Positions 12,342-24,183 of a stretch of 64,000 bases of DNA are shown in pieces. The notes below the pieces were generated by a model. It did not search any database, was not told the origin of the DNA, and was given only the letters and a program-made list of their open reading frames with translations. The stretch lies in assembly GCA_035048815.1 (NCBI GenBank), contig JAUCBN010000017.1:11466936-11530935 (forward strand), read 5' to 3'. Each line of letters opens with the position of its first letter. Positions within the stretch are counted from its first letter, which is position 1. The translations under genes were made by a program, and so were the position numbers. Source of the DNA: Abelmoschus esculentus (Eukaryota > Streptophyta > Magnoliopsida > Malvales > Malvaceae).

Positions 12342-14189
12342 TTATGCTACTTTATTCTCACCATTGTATTCTTCGTCTCCCGAGTTGTTCTTGGTTAGAG
12401 CCTGCTTTGTCCAGCGTTTTATGTCATAAGCCTTTTTGAAGGGTTTCCTCTCCTTCACAGGTCTTTGTTTTGTTATAGCAATGGCGAGATCGTTTGGAAA
12501 CAATGTCTGCCAAAAGAAGGCATGGAGAAGGGTGGAGACTAGTAATACAGACACCATTGCTGATGACATGAATGAAAGAGACAGAGCAAGACCCTTGCTT
12601 ATAACAGAAGGAACCTGTTCCGCATACTTGATTGTCGCTACCGACACGGTCGTCATCGGGAAGGTGTATGACCACCATGCTACGGAGAACCTTCAAAATT
12701 ATCGATAAAGGAGGTAAATTTATATGCTATGATTGAAAGGAACATGAATTATTTTCAAGGATTTTGCTGACCTGAATCCTGTGAAGAAGTTGATCCTGAC
12801 GACAAGTGACATATAGAGGAACAAGGCAATGAAAAAACATGTCCTGGAGCAACCATCAAACTCACCATAAATGCTTCCCCAGGCAATACTAGCAGCGGAT
12901 GGAGCTGCTATAAACATGGAGTACACTGGGTGTAACTCTTTAGGCAAGGCTTCACTGGTTGGCAATCTTTGATACAATGTCACAAACAACACAATATAAT
13001 GTGCGAAGCCAATAGACCACAAGAATTTGGCAGGTTCAATCCACCCCACTTTTGATGCTAAGATTGCTCCAACGAAGTTCCCAACTACAGAGAGATGGGA
13101 TGATGGATTTGCCACCTTGCAAAGTCGCCTCTTGCCTCCAGAAAGCCATTGACCGTAAATTTTGAGCTCCAGCAAGAAATAAGGTCCCATGAAAGCACAC
13201 CAGACGACAGGGTGCAGTTTTGTAGGTGCTAGCAGTGGTGGTAAACCAATGGCAAGGAACATGCATACAACCCACGGAGCAAAGAAGAAATTGACTCGGA
13301 CAGGATGGAAGTATTCTCTTTTAACAGCTTCGAAGTAGTGAATGCATTTGAGCATGTAGGTGATCGAGACCGAGACGAGCACTGCCAGGGATAGTAACCA
13401 GATGGAAAGATTGATGAATGGTGTAATGTGGAGAAACTCGGTTGCCGGGCTAGTAGATAGGGCACGCCATAGAACAGCTTGGCTGCTAAGTCCAAGACAA
13501 ATACCGAAGCTATTAATTGGGAAACGAAGCAGAAAGGGCCATATCTCATCTTTTGGAAGGAGAACGTCCTCATAGTCCTGAACAACAAAGGAATATGCTT
13601 AGTGCTTAAGCAGATCAAATTCATGCATGGAATTTGCATAATATTATAAACTTACCTTCACTTGGTCCAATTCAGGGCCTCTAAGAGCAGCGAAGTATCT
13701 TCCAGCAGGAACACTTTTATTAACCGATTCCTCAAGTCCATTGTCACCTTCAGGTCTTTGGGTCTCAGTTTCTTTCTCTTTTCTCGTAGGCAACAAAGAA
13801 TTCTGCTTACTGAGAGTCGACTTGGTCCTGAAGATGTTAAAATCTCCTTTCCTTGCTTCTCCATTAAACCTGTTTGCCGAATCGAAGCCTCCAAAACTCC
13901 GACCACTTCTCCGAAGAGCCTTTCTTTCATCTTTGGCTTTGGACTCCATGTCCAGAACTGAAAACCCAGTCTCCAATGAAACTTGCCTATTAAAACTCCT
14001 TTGTGGTCTCTTTAGTTCTTGAAGTTTAACAGGCTTATGTGAACCCTTTTTACCGGAACCTTTTTTACCTTTCATTTTGGTTATCCCTTCTTCTTCTTCA
14101 TCATCATCTTCGGGTAAAACTTCATGGATATCAAGAAAACGAGTTTGAAATGCTTTACCAGGGGGGGTTTGAGTTGCACCGTTGTTCAT
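12342..14189 (-). CDS. SLAC1: SLAC1, guard-cell S-type anion channel (three exons)
   Basis: This is an intact gene for SLAC1, the plasma-membrane anion channel of guard cells that releases chloride and nitrate during stomatal closure under ABA, CO2 and drought. Exons are 14189-13656, 13577-12772 and 12690-12342, giving 562 residues (Arabidopsis SLAC1 has 556). The splice sites are GT-AG, and the phases restore the conserved frame. The cytosolic N-terminus is acidic (PEDDDEEEEG) and carries RQVSLETGF with Ser71 and LSKQNSLLP with Ser131. These match Arabidopsis Ser59 and Ser120, the CPK and OST1 phosphorylation sites. A ten-helix channel core follows from about residue 190, with FEAVKREYFHPVRVNFFF and GGKRRLCKVANPSSHL. 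The pore-gating Phe (Arabidopsis Phe450) is Phe457 in WWSYTFPMTT. The C-terminal tail has RWTKQAL. The start is the first ATG of the first exon. No broken codon was seen. Confidence 0.97.
12691..12771 (-). other. SLAC1: SLAC1 intron 2
   Basis: An 81 bp intron, GTCAGC to TTGAAG, interrupts the Arg codon 447 after its second base, just before FSVAWWSYTF. GTCAGC is a weak donor and TTGAAG a weak acceptor, but only this junction restores the conserved protein. Confidence 0.9.
13578..13655 (-). other. SLAC1: SLAC1 intron 1
   Basis: A 78 bp phase-0 intron, GTAAGT to CAG, splits Lys178 (AAG) from GAC. It lies after the RGPELDQVK motif. Confidence 0.93.
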
Positions 14190-14720
14190 TTTGTCTATTC
14201 CAAGGTTCAGCTAATAAAAACATGCAACTCAAAGTTTTTACCATCTTTATAGAGCCATGGAATAGAAGGCTTTACTGTATATTTTGCTTTTAAAAGACAT
14301 CACGAAAAGTTGAAAAGCTGCATGATGCTGGTGTAGGTAGTTGGGCATTTTGGTTGACAAAACTGGAACCAATGGTGGAAAAGTGTGGTTGAATGGGGAG
14401 ATTTCCCGTGACAGAAATCATATGAAGAGAGTCATTTGTGGCCTGTTTTTGGACATGGTAAATCATGGATCCAAACAAATTGGATGAAGAAATGAGAAGT
14501 GTGTGTTCCATACAGTTAGGAAGGTGATTTTTCAACTCCCCACGAGAGGTGAAGACAAGAGTGAGTAGTGGATTTTACTTTACTTTGAATTTCACATTCC
14601 CATCTCACCATACGATCCCTAAACCAAACAAACAATACTGAAACAATACAAAAATCAGAATCACACATGGAACACAACGAATCCACTTGACAACTCCACC
14701 TCATCATACGATCCTTAGTT
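14190..14720 (-). promoter_or_regulatory. SLAC1 upstream region between start codon and MITE
   Basis: This is about 530 bp of sequence expected to hold the SLAC1 5' untranslated region and core promoter. I cannot place a TATA box or start site with confidence. The words CCATACGATCCCTAAACC (about 14609) and CATCATACGATCCTTAG (about 14700) form an imperfect direct repeat. Confidence 0.4.
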
Positions 14721-14988
14721 GGAGAGATTATTCTATAGATCGGTTTGATCACGTCATCCATGATCCCTAACCATTAAAAATTAGACATTAATTTTTATTT
14801 TTCATACCACTTTTCCTTTCCTAATTAATCTCTATCTAACCACCCACTGCCTAATTATATGTCAATAAAAAGAATCAAGATTCACTCTTAAAAAATGACA
14901 TGAAAAATATAAAAATTAATTGTTCAATTTTTAATAGATAAGGATTATGGATGACGTAATGAAACAGAATCATATAATAATTTTTTCC
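14721..14988. mobile_element. MITE-like inverted-repeat element upstream of SLAC1
   Basis: The left arm begins GGAGAGATTATTCTATAG and runs through GTCATCCATGATCCCTAACC and ATTAAAAATTAGACA to about 14810. The right arm, from about 14895 to 14988, is its imperfect reverse complement (TTTTTAATAGATAAGGATT, ATGGATGACGTAATG, AATAATTTTTTCC). The arms are about 90 bp and the loop about 85 bp. The direct repeat CCTTAGTT, extendable to CCTTAGTTGG, flanks it (14713 and 14987) and looks like an 8-10 bp target duplication. That would suit a hAT or Mutator derivative. There is no coding capacity. Confidence 0.65.
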
Positions 14989-15602
14989 TTAGTTGGGAGT
15001 AAATCCTGAATTATCAGCTAGGCCACAAAAAGAGTGTCTAGCCACTACAAATCCTTCTCAAACCAAACTAGGCTATTCTTTCATCCTTTTGCCTAAGCTT
15101 TTCCCAAACATTCTTAGCACGAAAACTACTCTAAGGAACATTAACTCTTGAATAATCCTCTCGAAGCTTTATAAATTTCTTAAATGATAGCTATGACTAG
15201 TCTTTAGCTGCCCCTGTCAAATAGAAGACCCCTCTAAAGCATATTTTTCTACCCAAGCTACCTATAAAGATCTAGAATGGGTAAAAAGATGTCATATTTA
15301 TTTCATCATGCAAACCATATTCCTCGCTTGGACGTTGTTAATTACGAACCCCTTTTACATTTTTTGTGACAAACGTCAAACCCTCTCCCAACATACTCTA
15401 GCATTTCCCTACGAGTTATCCCTGCCTTTCTAGAAGAAAGAATTACATAATTGTTCTACTCGCTTCAACACCTTGGAAGGAAACAAAAAATTTATGTTCC
15501 AAAATATCAACAAACTTAAAATAACTAGTATTAAATGTACCCGCCTACGAAAGACAAACATTAGTTGATCACCTTTTTACTTTTTTGCACTCTCTTCTTT
15601 GC
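14989..15602. other. No gene recognised
   Basis: AT-rich sequence with many stops on both strands. It lies between the MITE and the first legible copia codons. It may be a decayed 5' part of the copia element, but I cannot read any of its proteins here. Confidence 0.4.
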
Positions 15603-16603
15603 CAACCAAGTATGGACTTTGGCTGAACCACTAGAAGGGATAAAACCTATAGGGTGTAAATGAGTTTTCAACGACAAAAACAACATGGATGGAAATGTAC
15701 AAACATACAAGGGGAGATTAGTCACTAAATGTTTTCGACAAGTTCATGGTGTTTACTATGACGGAACTTTCTCCCCTGTAGCCATGTTTAAATCTATCCA
15801 GATTTTGCTTGCTATAATTGCATTCCATGATTATGAAATTTTGAAAATGGACGTCAAAATCGCTTTCCTCAATGGAAAACTCGAAGAGGATGTGTATATG
15901 ACACAACCAAAAGGTTTTGCACTCTAGGAAATGTCAGAAAGGTTTTTAAGCTACAAAGGTCCATCTATAGAATGAAGCAAGCTTCTCGAAGCTGGAATCT
16001 TTGTTTCAATAATGAAATCAAAGAGATTGATTTTATCAAGAACGAAGATGAGCATTGTGTTTACAAGAAGACTAATGGGAGCATTTTTTTCCTAATCTTG
16101 TATGTAGACGACATACTTATCATAGGAAATGATATTCCTACCTTATATTCGGTTAAGACTTGGTTAAGTAGTTATTTTTCTATGAAAGATTTGGGCGGGA
16201 CAGCATATATCTTAGGGTTTAAGATCTGTAGAGATAGATCTAGACGACTTTTAGGTCTGAGTCAAAGTACATATATAGACAAAATACTGAAAAAATTCAG
16301 TATGGATGAATCCAAGAAAGGATATTTACCCATGAGACATGACATTTCTCTTTCAAAGGAAATGTGTCCTTTAACTCCACAAGAAAGAGAATGAATGAGT
16401 AAGATTACATATGCTTCGGCTATTGGTTCTATCATGTATGACATGATATGTGCTCGACCAGATGTATCGTATGCCTTAAGCATGACAAGTCGATATTAGA
16501 TAAATCCTGGTGAAAATCATTGGGTAGCTATGAAAAACATCCTTAAGTACTTGAGAAGAATTAAGGATACATTCCTTGTCTATGGAGGCAAAGAAGAGCT
16601 TAG
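15603..16603 (+). pseudogene. Ty1/copia pol, reverse transcriptase to start of RNase H (decayed)
   Basis: The stretch reads as copia reverse transcriptase, starting at QVWTLAEPLEG (about 15606). It continues through MDGNVQTYKGRLVTK, ETFSPVA-like TFSPVAMFKSIQILL, MDVKIAFLNGKLEEDVYM, MKQASRSWN and the catalytic LYVDDILI (YVDD at 16101-16112). The DLGGTAYILG and RRIKDTFLVYGGKEEL blocks follow. A stop in the KWVF motif, a frameshift near 15925, and TGA and TAG codons near 16393 and 16497 show that it is dead. The coding sequence is cut at EELS by the chromovirus inserted at 16604 and resumes at 35444 with VKGYIDASF. The 5' LTR, gag, protease and integrase are not visible upstream. Confidence 0.9.
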
Positions 16604-19600
16604 CGTAACATCCCGATTTTAGGGTTAGTAGTTTGAGTGATGGTTTTAGGGAATTCGATTAAGATCGAATCGGGTTCTTCAATTCGTTATTCTGAGAAAA
16701 TTAAAATAATAATATTTTAATCAGACAAGTAATAATTTTGGGAAATGGTTTAGAAATATTAAAATGATATTTTAAAATTAAAAGAATATTATTCGAACTT
16801 TAATTTGATTTATAAATTAAGTTTAATTATGTACTAGTGACCAAATTATAATTTTGGAAAAAGATTTGGTGGTTTAATTGATGATTTTCGAAAATGGGCA
16901 TTTTTAGTGACTAAATTGGAAGACAAGCTATACTTAGAATCTTTAGAGGGCCATAAAACCAATTTATTTTTAATTAATGATTTATCCACCAAAATTGTTT
17001 TTAAATAGTTTTTTTAAAAAATGATAATTTTATTTTCTCTCATAACTACTTATTTTCTCATCTTTTCTCTCATGATTTTCTCTCCATTTTCTCTTCATCT
17101 TCTTCTTTAAATTTTTTCAATTACTTGCTGATTTCTTCATCATTTTCAACAAGATTTATTTCATTTTATTCATCTTTTCATTCTCTACAAAGCCTATTCA
17201 TCAATTTTGCAAAATCAACATCCATTTTCAAGAAATCAAGGAGAGGATTTCTCATCTTTTTGGTGGAGTAAATCTCAAAGGTAACTTGCTGAATTTTAAT
17301 CTTTTTTCTAAGGTTCTTTATTGAAATTCCCAAGTATTAGCTTGCTAATCATTAAGTGAAACTTGATTTCATGTTTTTAATTCTAGATCTAATGATTTTA
17401 TGAGGATTTTTGAGAAATCTTTTTAGATCTCAATTAATGTTGTAATTAGGTTGATTTAATTAAGTTATTATGTTAAGTAAATGATTAAATGAGTCTTGAA
17501 TTGATGACACATTAATTTAATCCCGGAATAATGCAATCGGTGTTGTTTTAAGGTGATTTTCGGTTATTTTAAAGGCTATTTTAGGTGTTTTAATGTTGCT
17601 GAAGGTATAAGGATGGTTTAGATGTGTTTTTGGTTCATAATTGAAGTGGATTGGATTTTAGAATCATTAGGTTTTGGGCTGATGTTTTTCGGATGCATTT
17701 CGGCTTAGTTTTCGTTCTTTTCGGCTAAGTTTTCGGTAGTTTTATGGAGGTTTGATGTGGCTTCTGATTTGAGCATGTTATGATATGAATATGCTCTGTT
17801 TTTAATGTTGTAGAGGTAGTTCATGAAGGTGATTAAGTGGTTGGTGCATTGGCGTTGCCATCGGAGCATCGACAAGGGCTCGTTTCGCTTATCGGTGAGT
17901 GTTTTTAGACTTAAAGCGAATCGCATTGGTTCGGTTCTGTTTTGGGGACCATGGAATAGTGTGAAAATTTTTCATATTTCAAGAGTAAGTAAAGTAAATG
18001 ATTTTGATGCATTATTATGAGTTTCAGCTATTTTCGGTAAAGTCATTTATGATGATAACTCAATGAGATTTTTGGAAATACATAAGTATGATTTTGAAAT
18101 GATGCATGAATGAGATAATTGTTGAAAATACATGGTTTGAACAGACATCCAAGGTTAGGGAAACATGAAAAATAAATTTGGAATATATGTGATTATTTGC
18201 CTTCATATTAAAGGTGTCATTGGGCAAGACTTTCGATTTATTTGTTGAGCATATTATGGATGCATTATGAGCTGAAAATTAATTGGAATATTATGTGGTT
18301 ATTTGCCTTGAAATTGATGGTGCCGTTGGGCATGACATTTGGTTCATTTGTGAACATATTATGCATGCAATATGAGCAACAAATTATCATGCGCATTTGA
18401 TTATGATATTGACTTAGTGACACTAACTTTAGATTCGAATACGAATGACATGTCATTAGGATTGTCTTGAGTGCACTATAAACATTATTGAGAATAAAGA
18501 ATATTGCCTATACGTAACAAGGGTGACTTTGTGTCCAATCGTGCGTGGTAGAGCCGCCTACACGTAACAAGGGTGACTATGTGTCCAACCGTGCGTGGTA
18601 GTGATATAATGGTGACTTTTTGTCATGTTAATGGTTACTTTGTGTCATGTTAATGGTGACTTCGTCTTTCATCTTTGCAGAGCAATATGGATATCTTTGG
18701 GTTGTATTTGGAGCAAGAGCACCAAGGGAAAAAGTTACATAGTTGTTGGTATGTTTTGGCAAATAAGTTGGGGCTTGACAATGTGTAAACCAATTCTATA
18801 ATAGAGTGAGTGTACTACTCGGTTTTAGACTTGTAAGAAGATTATATTTTGCTTGAGCTTTTGTTGTTGGAATGTAATAATGTTTTGGATTGCCTAAAGC
18901 ATGAGTATACATGATTGTTCTTTATTTTAAACCTTATCAAGGAAAGCATGTACACTTGCACAAGCATGGACATCCATGTTTCTAACCATATTTTAGGAAG
19001 CATGTACACTTGCCTATAGGTTATTTGAGGTTTTTGATGTTAATGTTGGTGTGGTTTATGTTGTTTTTATGCTTAGGAATTATGCATGTAGTTTTGGGTG
19101 ACTAATGGTTGTGTCTTGAGACTGTTGAATTCATATAGAGTGACGAAATTTTAGGTTCCATGCATCAAGTTTCGAAACCTTTGGGGAAGATTTCGGAACC
19201 TTTGTCAAACAGTTTTGAAACCTTTACGGAAGGTTTCGAAACCTTTCGGGTAATTTCGATTCTAGAACCTTACTAGACGCGAAAAGTTTCGAAACCTTCA
19301 GAGAAGTTTCGAAACCTTTTACATAAAGTTTTGAAACCTTTATGGAAGATTTTGAAACCTTTGGCTGCCAGAAAATGAAAGTTGCTGGAAATTGCATTTT
19401 AGTCCTTAATATCTTTTTTTGTTCAATTAGAGTATCCACAGATATTATTTTGAGCTAAAATTTCATATGGATGCATAAAGTTGATTAAATTTCAAGATGA
19501 ATAACTCAATTTGGACGAATTCCTTATAATTTGAAATATTTCTATTTTGGTCACTAAGTTAGTGAAACATACAATTAATGATGTTAGAATACTCCGTTTG

Positions 19601-19922
19601 ACTTGAAATTTTTTTGAGGGATACTTGTATGTTTAATTGAACTTTGATGAAAAGAATTTCTACTTTGTCATTAGAATTTAAAAGTTTTACATTTTAGTCC
19701 TTAATTTACTTAAGTGTTTAATCAGATGCTTGTTTGTGATCAGATTGCTTCCGTTAATGCTTTGTATAAGACCAAGACATGCAGGAACATAGTTATGCAT
19801 CTAGAAAAAATATATCGGTTTTTAGTGTTGTTTATCGAATCAGACCTTCGTGGGTTTGTTTCAATATTCCCCGTGTGACTCGTTAATGCCGGTTTCGTCT
19901 AGGCCAGGCTAAGGATGTTACA
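16604..19922 (+). repeat. 5' LTR of the chromovirus
   Basis: A 3.3 kb LTR aligns with the split 3' LTR over its length. It carries two 45-50 bp repeats with ACGTAACAAGGGTGACT (about 18515-18600), followed by several shorter GGTGACTTTGTGTCATG-like units. Around 19165-19365 it carries an array of GTTTCGAAACCTTT units. Compared with the 3' copy it lacks about 290 bp, present at 33915-34208, between ATGGTGACTTCGT and CTTTCATC. No gene is encoded. Confidence 0.88.
19165..19366. repeat. GGTTTCGAAACC palindrome array in the 5' LTR
   Basis: About eight units of roughly 21 bp have the core AGTTTCGAAACCTTT. Several match the palindrome GGTTTCGAAACC or its C-to-T decayed form TTTTGAAACC. The array is kept, one unit shorter, at 34705-34875 in the 3' LTR. 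Confidence 0.85.
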
Positions 19923-19927
19923 TTTGG

Positions 19928-19939
19928 TGGTATCAGAGC
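19928..19939 (+). other. Primer binding site, tRNA-Met type
   Basis: TGGTATCAGAGC lies five bases after the LTR end. It matches the 3' end of initiator tRNA-Met, used by most plant chromoviruses and copia elements. Confidence 0.9.
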
Positions 19940-22930
19940 TATGTTGCATAAGTGAGCGGTTGATTTGATATAGTGTGTGGTTAGTTTGATAAATGTGTGT
20001 GATTGATCATGATGTGATGTTAGCTTGTTGAATATCTATACATGATTGTTGTATTTTGAGTAATGATGGTTAAATTGGGGTTATCGTTTACACATTTCTA
20101 ATGCCAACATATTTCAGATGCTCTTCGGTTTTCCCTTGGATCTTGCCCGAATGTAAGTTTATTATGTTTTAATATTATGTTTTAAATTGCATGTTTAAAG
20201 TTCTTGGAATATGCTTCTGAGACGTAAGTCATGAGCTAGTGTTGGTATGAACATTGATGGTCAATATTGAGGATGGAACAACTGCTAGGGAAGAGTAATT
20301 TCTTCCTCTTCCTCCTCTGTGAGTGTGCCTCCGGTTATGCAAGGAGGTTAGTTTAGGGTGTTGCACCATTCTTTAGGGTGTATTTAAGTCTGTTGAAGCT
20401 AGTATGGTTGTTGCTAATCTGACTTGGGAGTAGTCAATAGGATAGTAGTTGAAGTTGTTGGAATTGAGGATGTTATTTGTGAGTGTGAACAATAATCATG
20501 CATAGAGTAAGAGCACATATATGTATATATCTATAGATAATATAGGACATGCATGCATTCTTGAGCAGGACGTTAGAAATTGCATTTACATTTACATACA
20601 CATGCACTTGCATAGGCATTTATGCGAGCATACAGGAAATCATGTATGCATTTGTTCACACTTGCGAGTAGCTCCTTGAAGATGTAAGTGGGGTGTGGTT
20701 GGTTCTTTTAAGGTGAAGGTGTGAAAAAAAGGGTTGAAAGGGCTTTCTTGTGGTGTTGAGCTGGATGTGTAATGGGCAAGCTATCCTTTTGACTAGGGAA
20801 TAGTTTTGGATGAGGAATGAGTGGTTGGTATTAGAGTTGTGAATGTTTGAAACCGAGGTAAATACCCTGAGTTATAGTTAGTTTGAGTTGGTCATTACTA
20901 AAGGTAAGGCTGAGTTTTGCGAATTCTTTCTAGTTAGGGTTTGGAGGTTGTAAGAAGGTTGCAATATGTTTTGTAGAGTAAGACGGGTTGGTGTTTTTAC
21001 TGAGTAATGTGAAATTGTTTTGTGGAAAAGATGTTGTTTTATTGTCATGTTGGTGGAAATAAAATTAATTATATGGAATTCTTTATAGTATGGTTAGTAT
21101 GCGGTTAGATCGGGGGTTGTGACCGATCTGGTATTTTTTTCTGTTAGGAATAATGGGGTCAGGATAAAAAGTAAAATATGAGATATATATTGGTATGGGA
21201 ATTGTGGTATCATGGGTTTGAATCATGGATTATTGTGACCTTGTGAAGTTTTTGGTTGTGCTATAAAGGAGGAAAGTATACATATTTGGTTTATAAGGTG
21301 TTGAGTTGGGTATACCTCGACTAAAGTTAGATTCTGATGATGTTGAAGTAGTGTATCGGGAACCGCTGGGCAGTTTATGGGTTGTATCAGTTGTTCAATC
21401 TTGTGGGTTTGCTTTTATCGAAAAGTGTTGTGAGGTTTGTGTTTGGTGGATTCATGTCTGTGGATGTTTCATCAATATAGTTTCATCAACCTAATCAATA
21501 TGGTTACTACTTTGGCAAGATTATAAAATAAGAGATATTGGAGCAAGTGAAAGGAATAGTTCTACAAGCTTGGATTTTGTTGTGGTATACGTAGGATAAA
21601 AGTTGGTTTATTAATGAGTTGATATTGGGAAGGAGTTTTGAGTTATGTGTCAAGGCACTTAACGATGTATGGATCTTAAAGTTTGAAACATGGTGTTGAG
21701 TTGATTATGGTGGGTAAACCTTAAGTTGGAGATATTATCGTTGAGATGAGTACAATGTTGGGTTTGACAAAAAGTTGGTAAGTTTCTTGTATGGTATGTT
21801 TTGTGGAATGTTAGCTATCGGGGATGACTTGGCTTACATAAGGATGATTGCAATGGGAGTTTGTTATGTGGGGTAAGCCAGGGTTGTTGTGGAGTTACGA
21901 GGGAAGATGTTAGGTTAATCTATGGGGAGACCTAGTAAAATGGTGGAGCTATGAGCGAGACTCTAACTTTGTTAAGTTAATCAGGGACAAGTCGTGGTCA
22001 AGTGTTTGTTGAGGGTCTAGTTAAGGATGTGCTTGGCAAGGTTTAGTTTTGTGTTGAGAATTTTTTTGTGTTATGTAAGCCGCATGGTTGTTTTGAAAAG
22101 TGCCGTAATGGAATGGTATCTTGATCAGGGCTTATGGTAATCTTTTTCAGTGTGATTGGTGGTAAGTGTTGTGGTAGAAGTTGGGGGAAACATGTGTTTT
22201 CGACTGAGCTTGTTTGGATTATGTTTGAATCATGTGTAGATGTTTATCTTGCTGATAAGGTAAGAGTGAGTATCAATTTTCTTTGGGTTATTATTAGTAG
22301 TAAAGGTGCTGAGGTTGAAGTTGGAAAGAATTGTCATAAGTTTGGTAGTAAGTTCTATGGATGGTATGGAGTTTTCCTATGAGGGTTGGTGGATCAATCG
22401 CTTGTTTCAGTACGGTTTTCTTGGGTTTCTAAGTCTCATTAGGAAGATGGATGAGTGGTGTATCTATAATATGTTAAGATTTGAGGGTTTTTAAGACCGA
22501 CATAGGTTGTCATTTGGACGTTGGGTTTTATCATTTATAGGTAAATGGATGATATGCTGTGATATTGTGATATGGTTAATATGACTCATAATGAAGTTGT
22601 TGTTGTTGATAGAGTTTGCTTAAGACAGTGTTGACAGTTTTGTGTAAAGTTAGTTTGAAGCTTATTGGTGGAGCATCATTGTGTGGAGTGGAGATCGGTG
22701 AAAGGCTTAGTTTGTTACCTGGTATGTGGGAGGATGTCGAAAATAAGGTTAGTTCGAAGGTGGTGGTATGGAAACCGTTGCGGTTATCAAGAGTTGGTTA
22801 TCAATCTTAAGCAAGAAAAAGGGGGGTTTCTTTTGAGTGATGTTTTCTGCGAGAATTGAGATAGTGTGTTGGTGTGTGCTTTGTTGCTTTGTTGTGATGG
22901 ATGAATCTGCTGGTTGTCCGAGGAGGGTAA
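19940..22930 (+). pseudogene. Internal region of the chromovirus, gag to RT not legible
   Basis: About 3 kb where gag, protease and reverse transcriptase should be. I could not read any family motif with confidence in either strand, although short open frames exist (21306-21494, 22134-22382). The G-rich plus strand with many TGA and TAG codons suggests heavy decay and deletions. The whole internal region is about 4.3 kb, shorter than I would expect of a full Tekay element. Confidence 0.5.
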
Positions 22931-23500
22931 GTGTTGGATGACTGTTGCGAATCTTCCAGGAAAAGCTAATGTGATAGCTGGATCTTTAAGCCGTAAGACA
23001 ACAGTTGAGTTGAGGGTGATGTTTGCTAAGTTGAGTATTTCAAAGGAAGGTGGTTGAGTGGCGGAGTTGTAAGTAAGACCTATCTTGGTTGAGATGATAA
23101 AGGTGAAACAGTTAGAGGATGAGGCGTTAGTACCTTTTATGAAGGATATTGTAGAGGTAGACCAACCGAGTATCTTTTTGATGATGATGAGGTGTTGTGG
23201 TTTAGAGGTCGGATTGTGGTGCCGAATGATGTTGAGTTGATGCAAGTTTTTTTTTGGCTGAATCACATACTAGTCCATTTGCTATGCATCCGGGTAGTGT
23301 GAAGATGTGTAGGGATCTCAAAATGTGTACCTTTAAGTTGGATTAAAGAAAGATGTGACGGAGTCCAAGAAGGATTTTATATGGGTTATTGTTGATAGGT
23401 TTACAAAGTGTGCACATTTTCCTGCCATGCATACGATGTGTTCTATAGATAAGTTGGTAGAGTTGTATGTTTTCAAGATTCTTGGGAGAAACAGTGGCCA
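22931..23500 (+). pseudogene. Chromovirus RNase H end and integrase N-part (decayed)
   Basis: Legible blocks on the plus strand are LPGKANVIAGSLSRK (about 22950-22995, end of RNase H) and LRVMFAKLSISKEGG. A decayed integrase start follows (HPGSVKMCRDLK-like, about 23288), and then the core WVIVDRFTKCAHF and DKLVELYVFKIL (about 23380-23480). Frameshifts separate the blocks. The integrase would have inserted the DNA copy into the genome. Confidence 0.8.
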
Positions 23501-24171
23501 TTGGTAGAGTTTGCTTATAATAATAGTGTTCAGGCAAGTATACAGATGACACCATTTAAAGTTTTATTGTGTTGGAAGGAAGATAGACGGAAGTATGTTT
23601 CTTTACCTCAAGTGTTGAAGGATATGGATGAGGAGGTTAAGCTTATTTGTGACAAGCTTAAGAAGGCTTCAGATAGGCAAAAGTCCTATGTCGATTTGAA
23701 GCATAGAGAGGTGGAATATGTTGTCAGAGATAAAGTGTTTCTAAAGGTTTCCCATAGAAGAAGTTAATGAGGTTTGGACGTAAGAGTAAGTTAAGTCCTC
23801 GTTTCATTGGGCCGAACGAGGTGTTAGAGCGAATTGGTCCTATTGTTTACCGGTTGAGGTTGCCGGTGGAGTTGAGTTGGATGCATTATGTTTTTCATGT
23901 ATCGATGCTTTATAAGTATAGTTCATATCCTTCTCATGTTGTTCTAGTTGAGGAGACTGAGTTAAGAGCGGATATGATTTATGAGGAGGAACTAGTGGGG
24001 ATTTTGGATGTGGATACAAAGGTTTTTCGAGGGAAAACCATAAATTTGGTTAAAGTGCTTTGGAAACACCAAGGTGTCGAAGAGGCAACTTGGGAGACAA
24101 GGAAAAGCATGGAGGAGCAGTTCCTCACTTGTTTGCTTCAGGTGAGAATTTCGAGGATGAAATTTTCTTAA
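23501..24171 (+). pseudogene. Chromovirus integrase C-terminus with chromodomain
   Basis: Two frames, 23501-23767 and 23767-24171, together encode the end of integrase. Blocks in order are VEFAYNNSVQASIQMTPF, DRQKSYVDLKHREVEY, DKVFLKVS, then MRFGRKSKLSPRFIGP, RIGPIVYRLRLP, HYVFHVSMLYKY, and the chromodomain VKVLWKHQGVEEATWE (about 24050-24095). The chromodomain tethers integration to chromatin marks. The break between the frames is a single stop plus shift. The second frame stays open to its stop at 24169-24171, just before the polypurine tract. Confidence 0.92.
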
Positions 24172-24183
24172 AAGGGGGAAACT
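24170..24183 (+). other. Polypurine tract of the chromovirus
   Basis: AAAAGGGGGAAAC directly precedes the 3' LTR start TGTAACATCC at 24184. Confidence 0.88.

Noticed and set aside
13229..13639. Minus- and plus-strand frames overlapping SLAC1 (for example 13229-13639, 12436-12708, 13662-13961)
   Set aside because: They are shadows in other frames of the SLAC1 exons; only the spliced frame is conserved.
22787..23266. Minus-strand frame of 159 codons
   Set aside because: It is antisense to recognisable RNase H and integrase remnants of the chromovirus on the plus strand.
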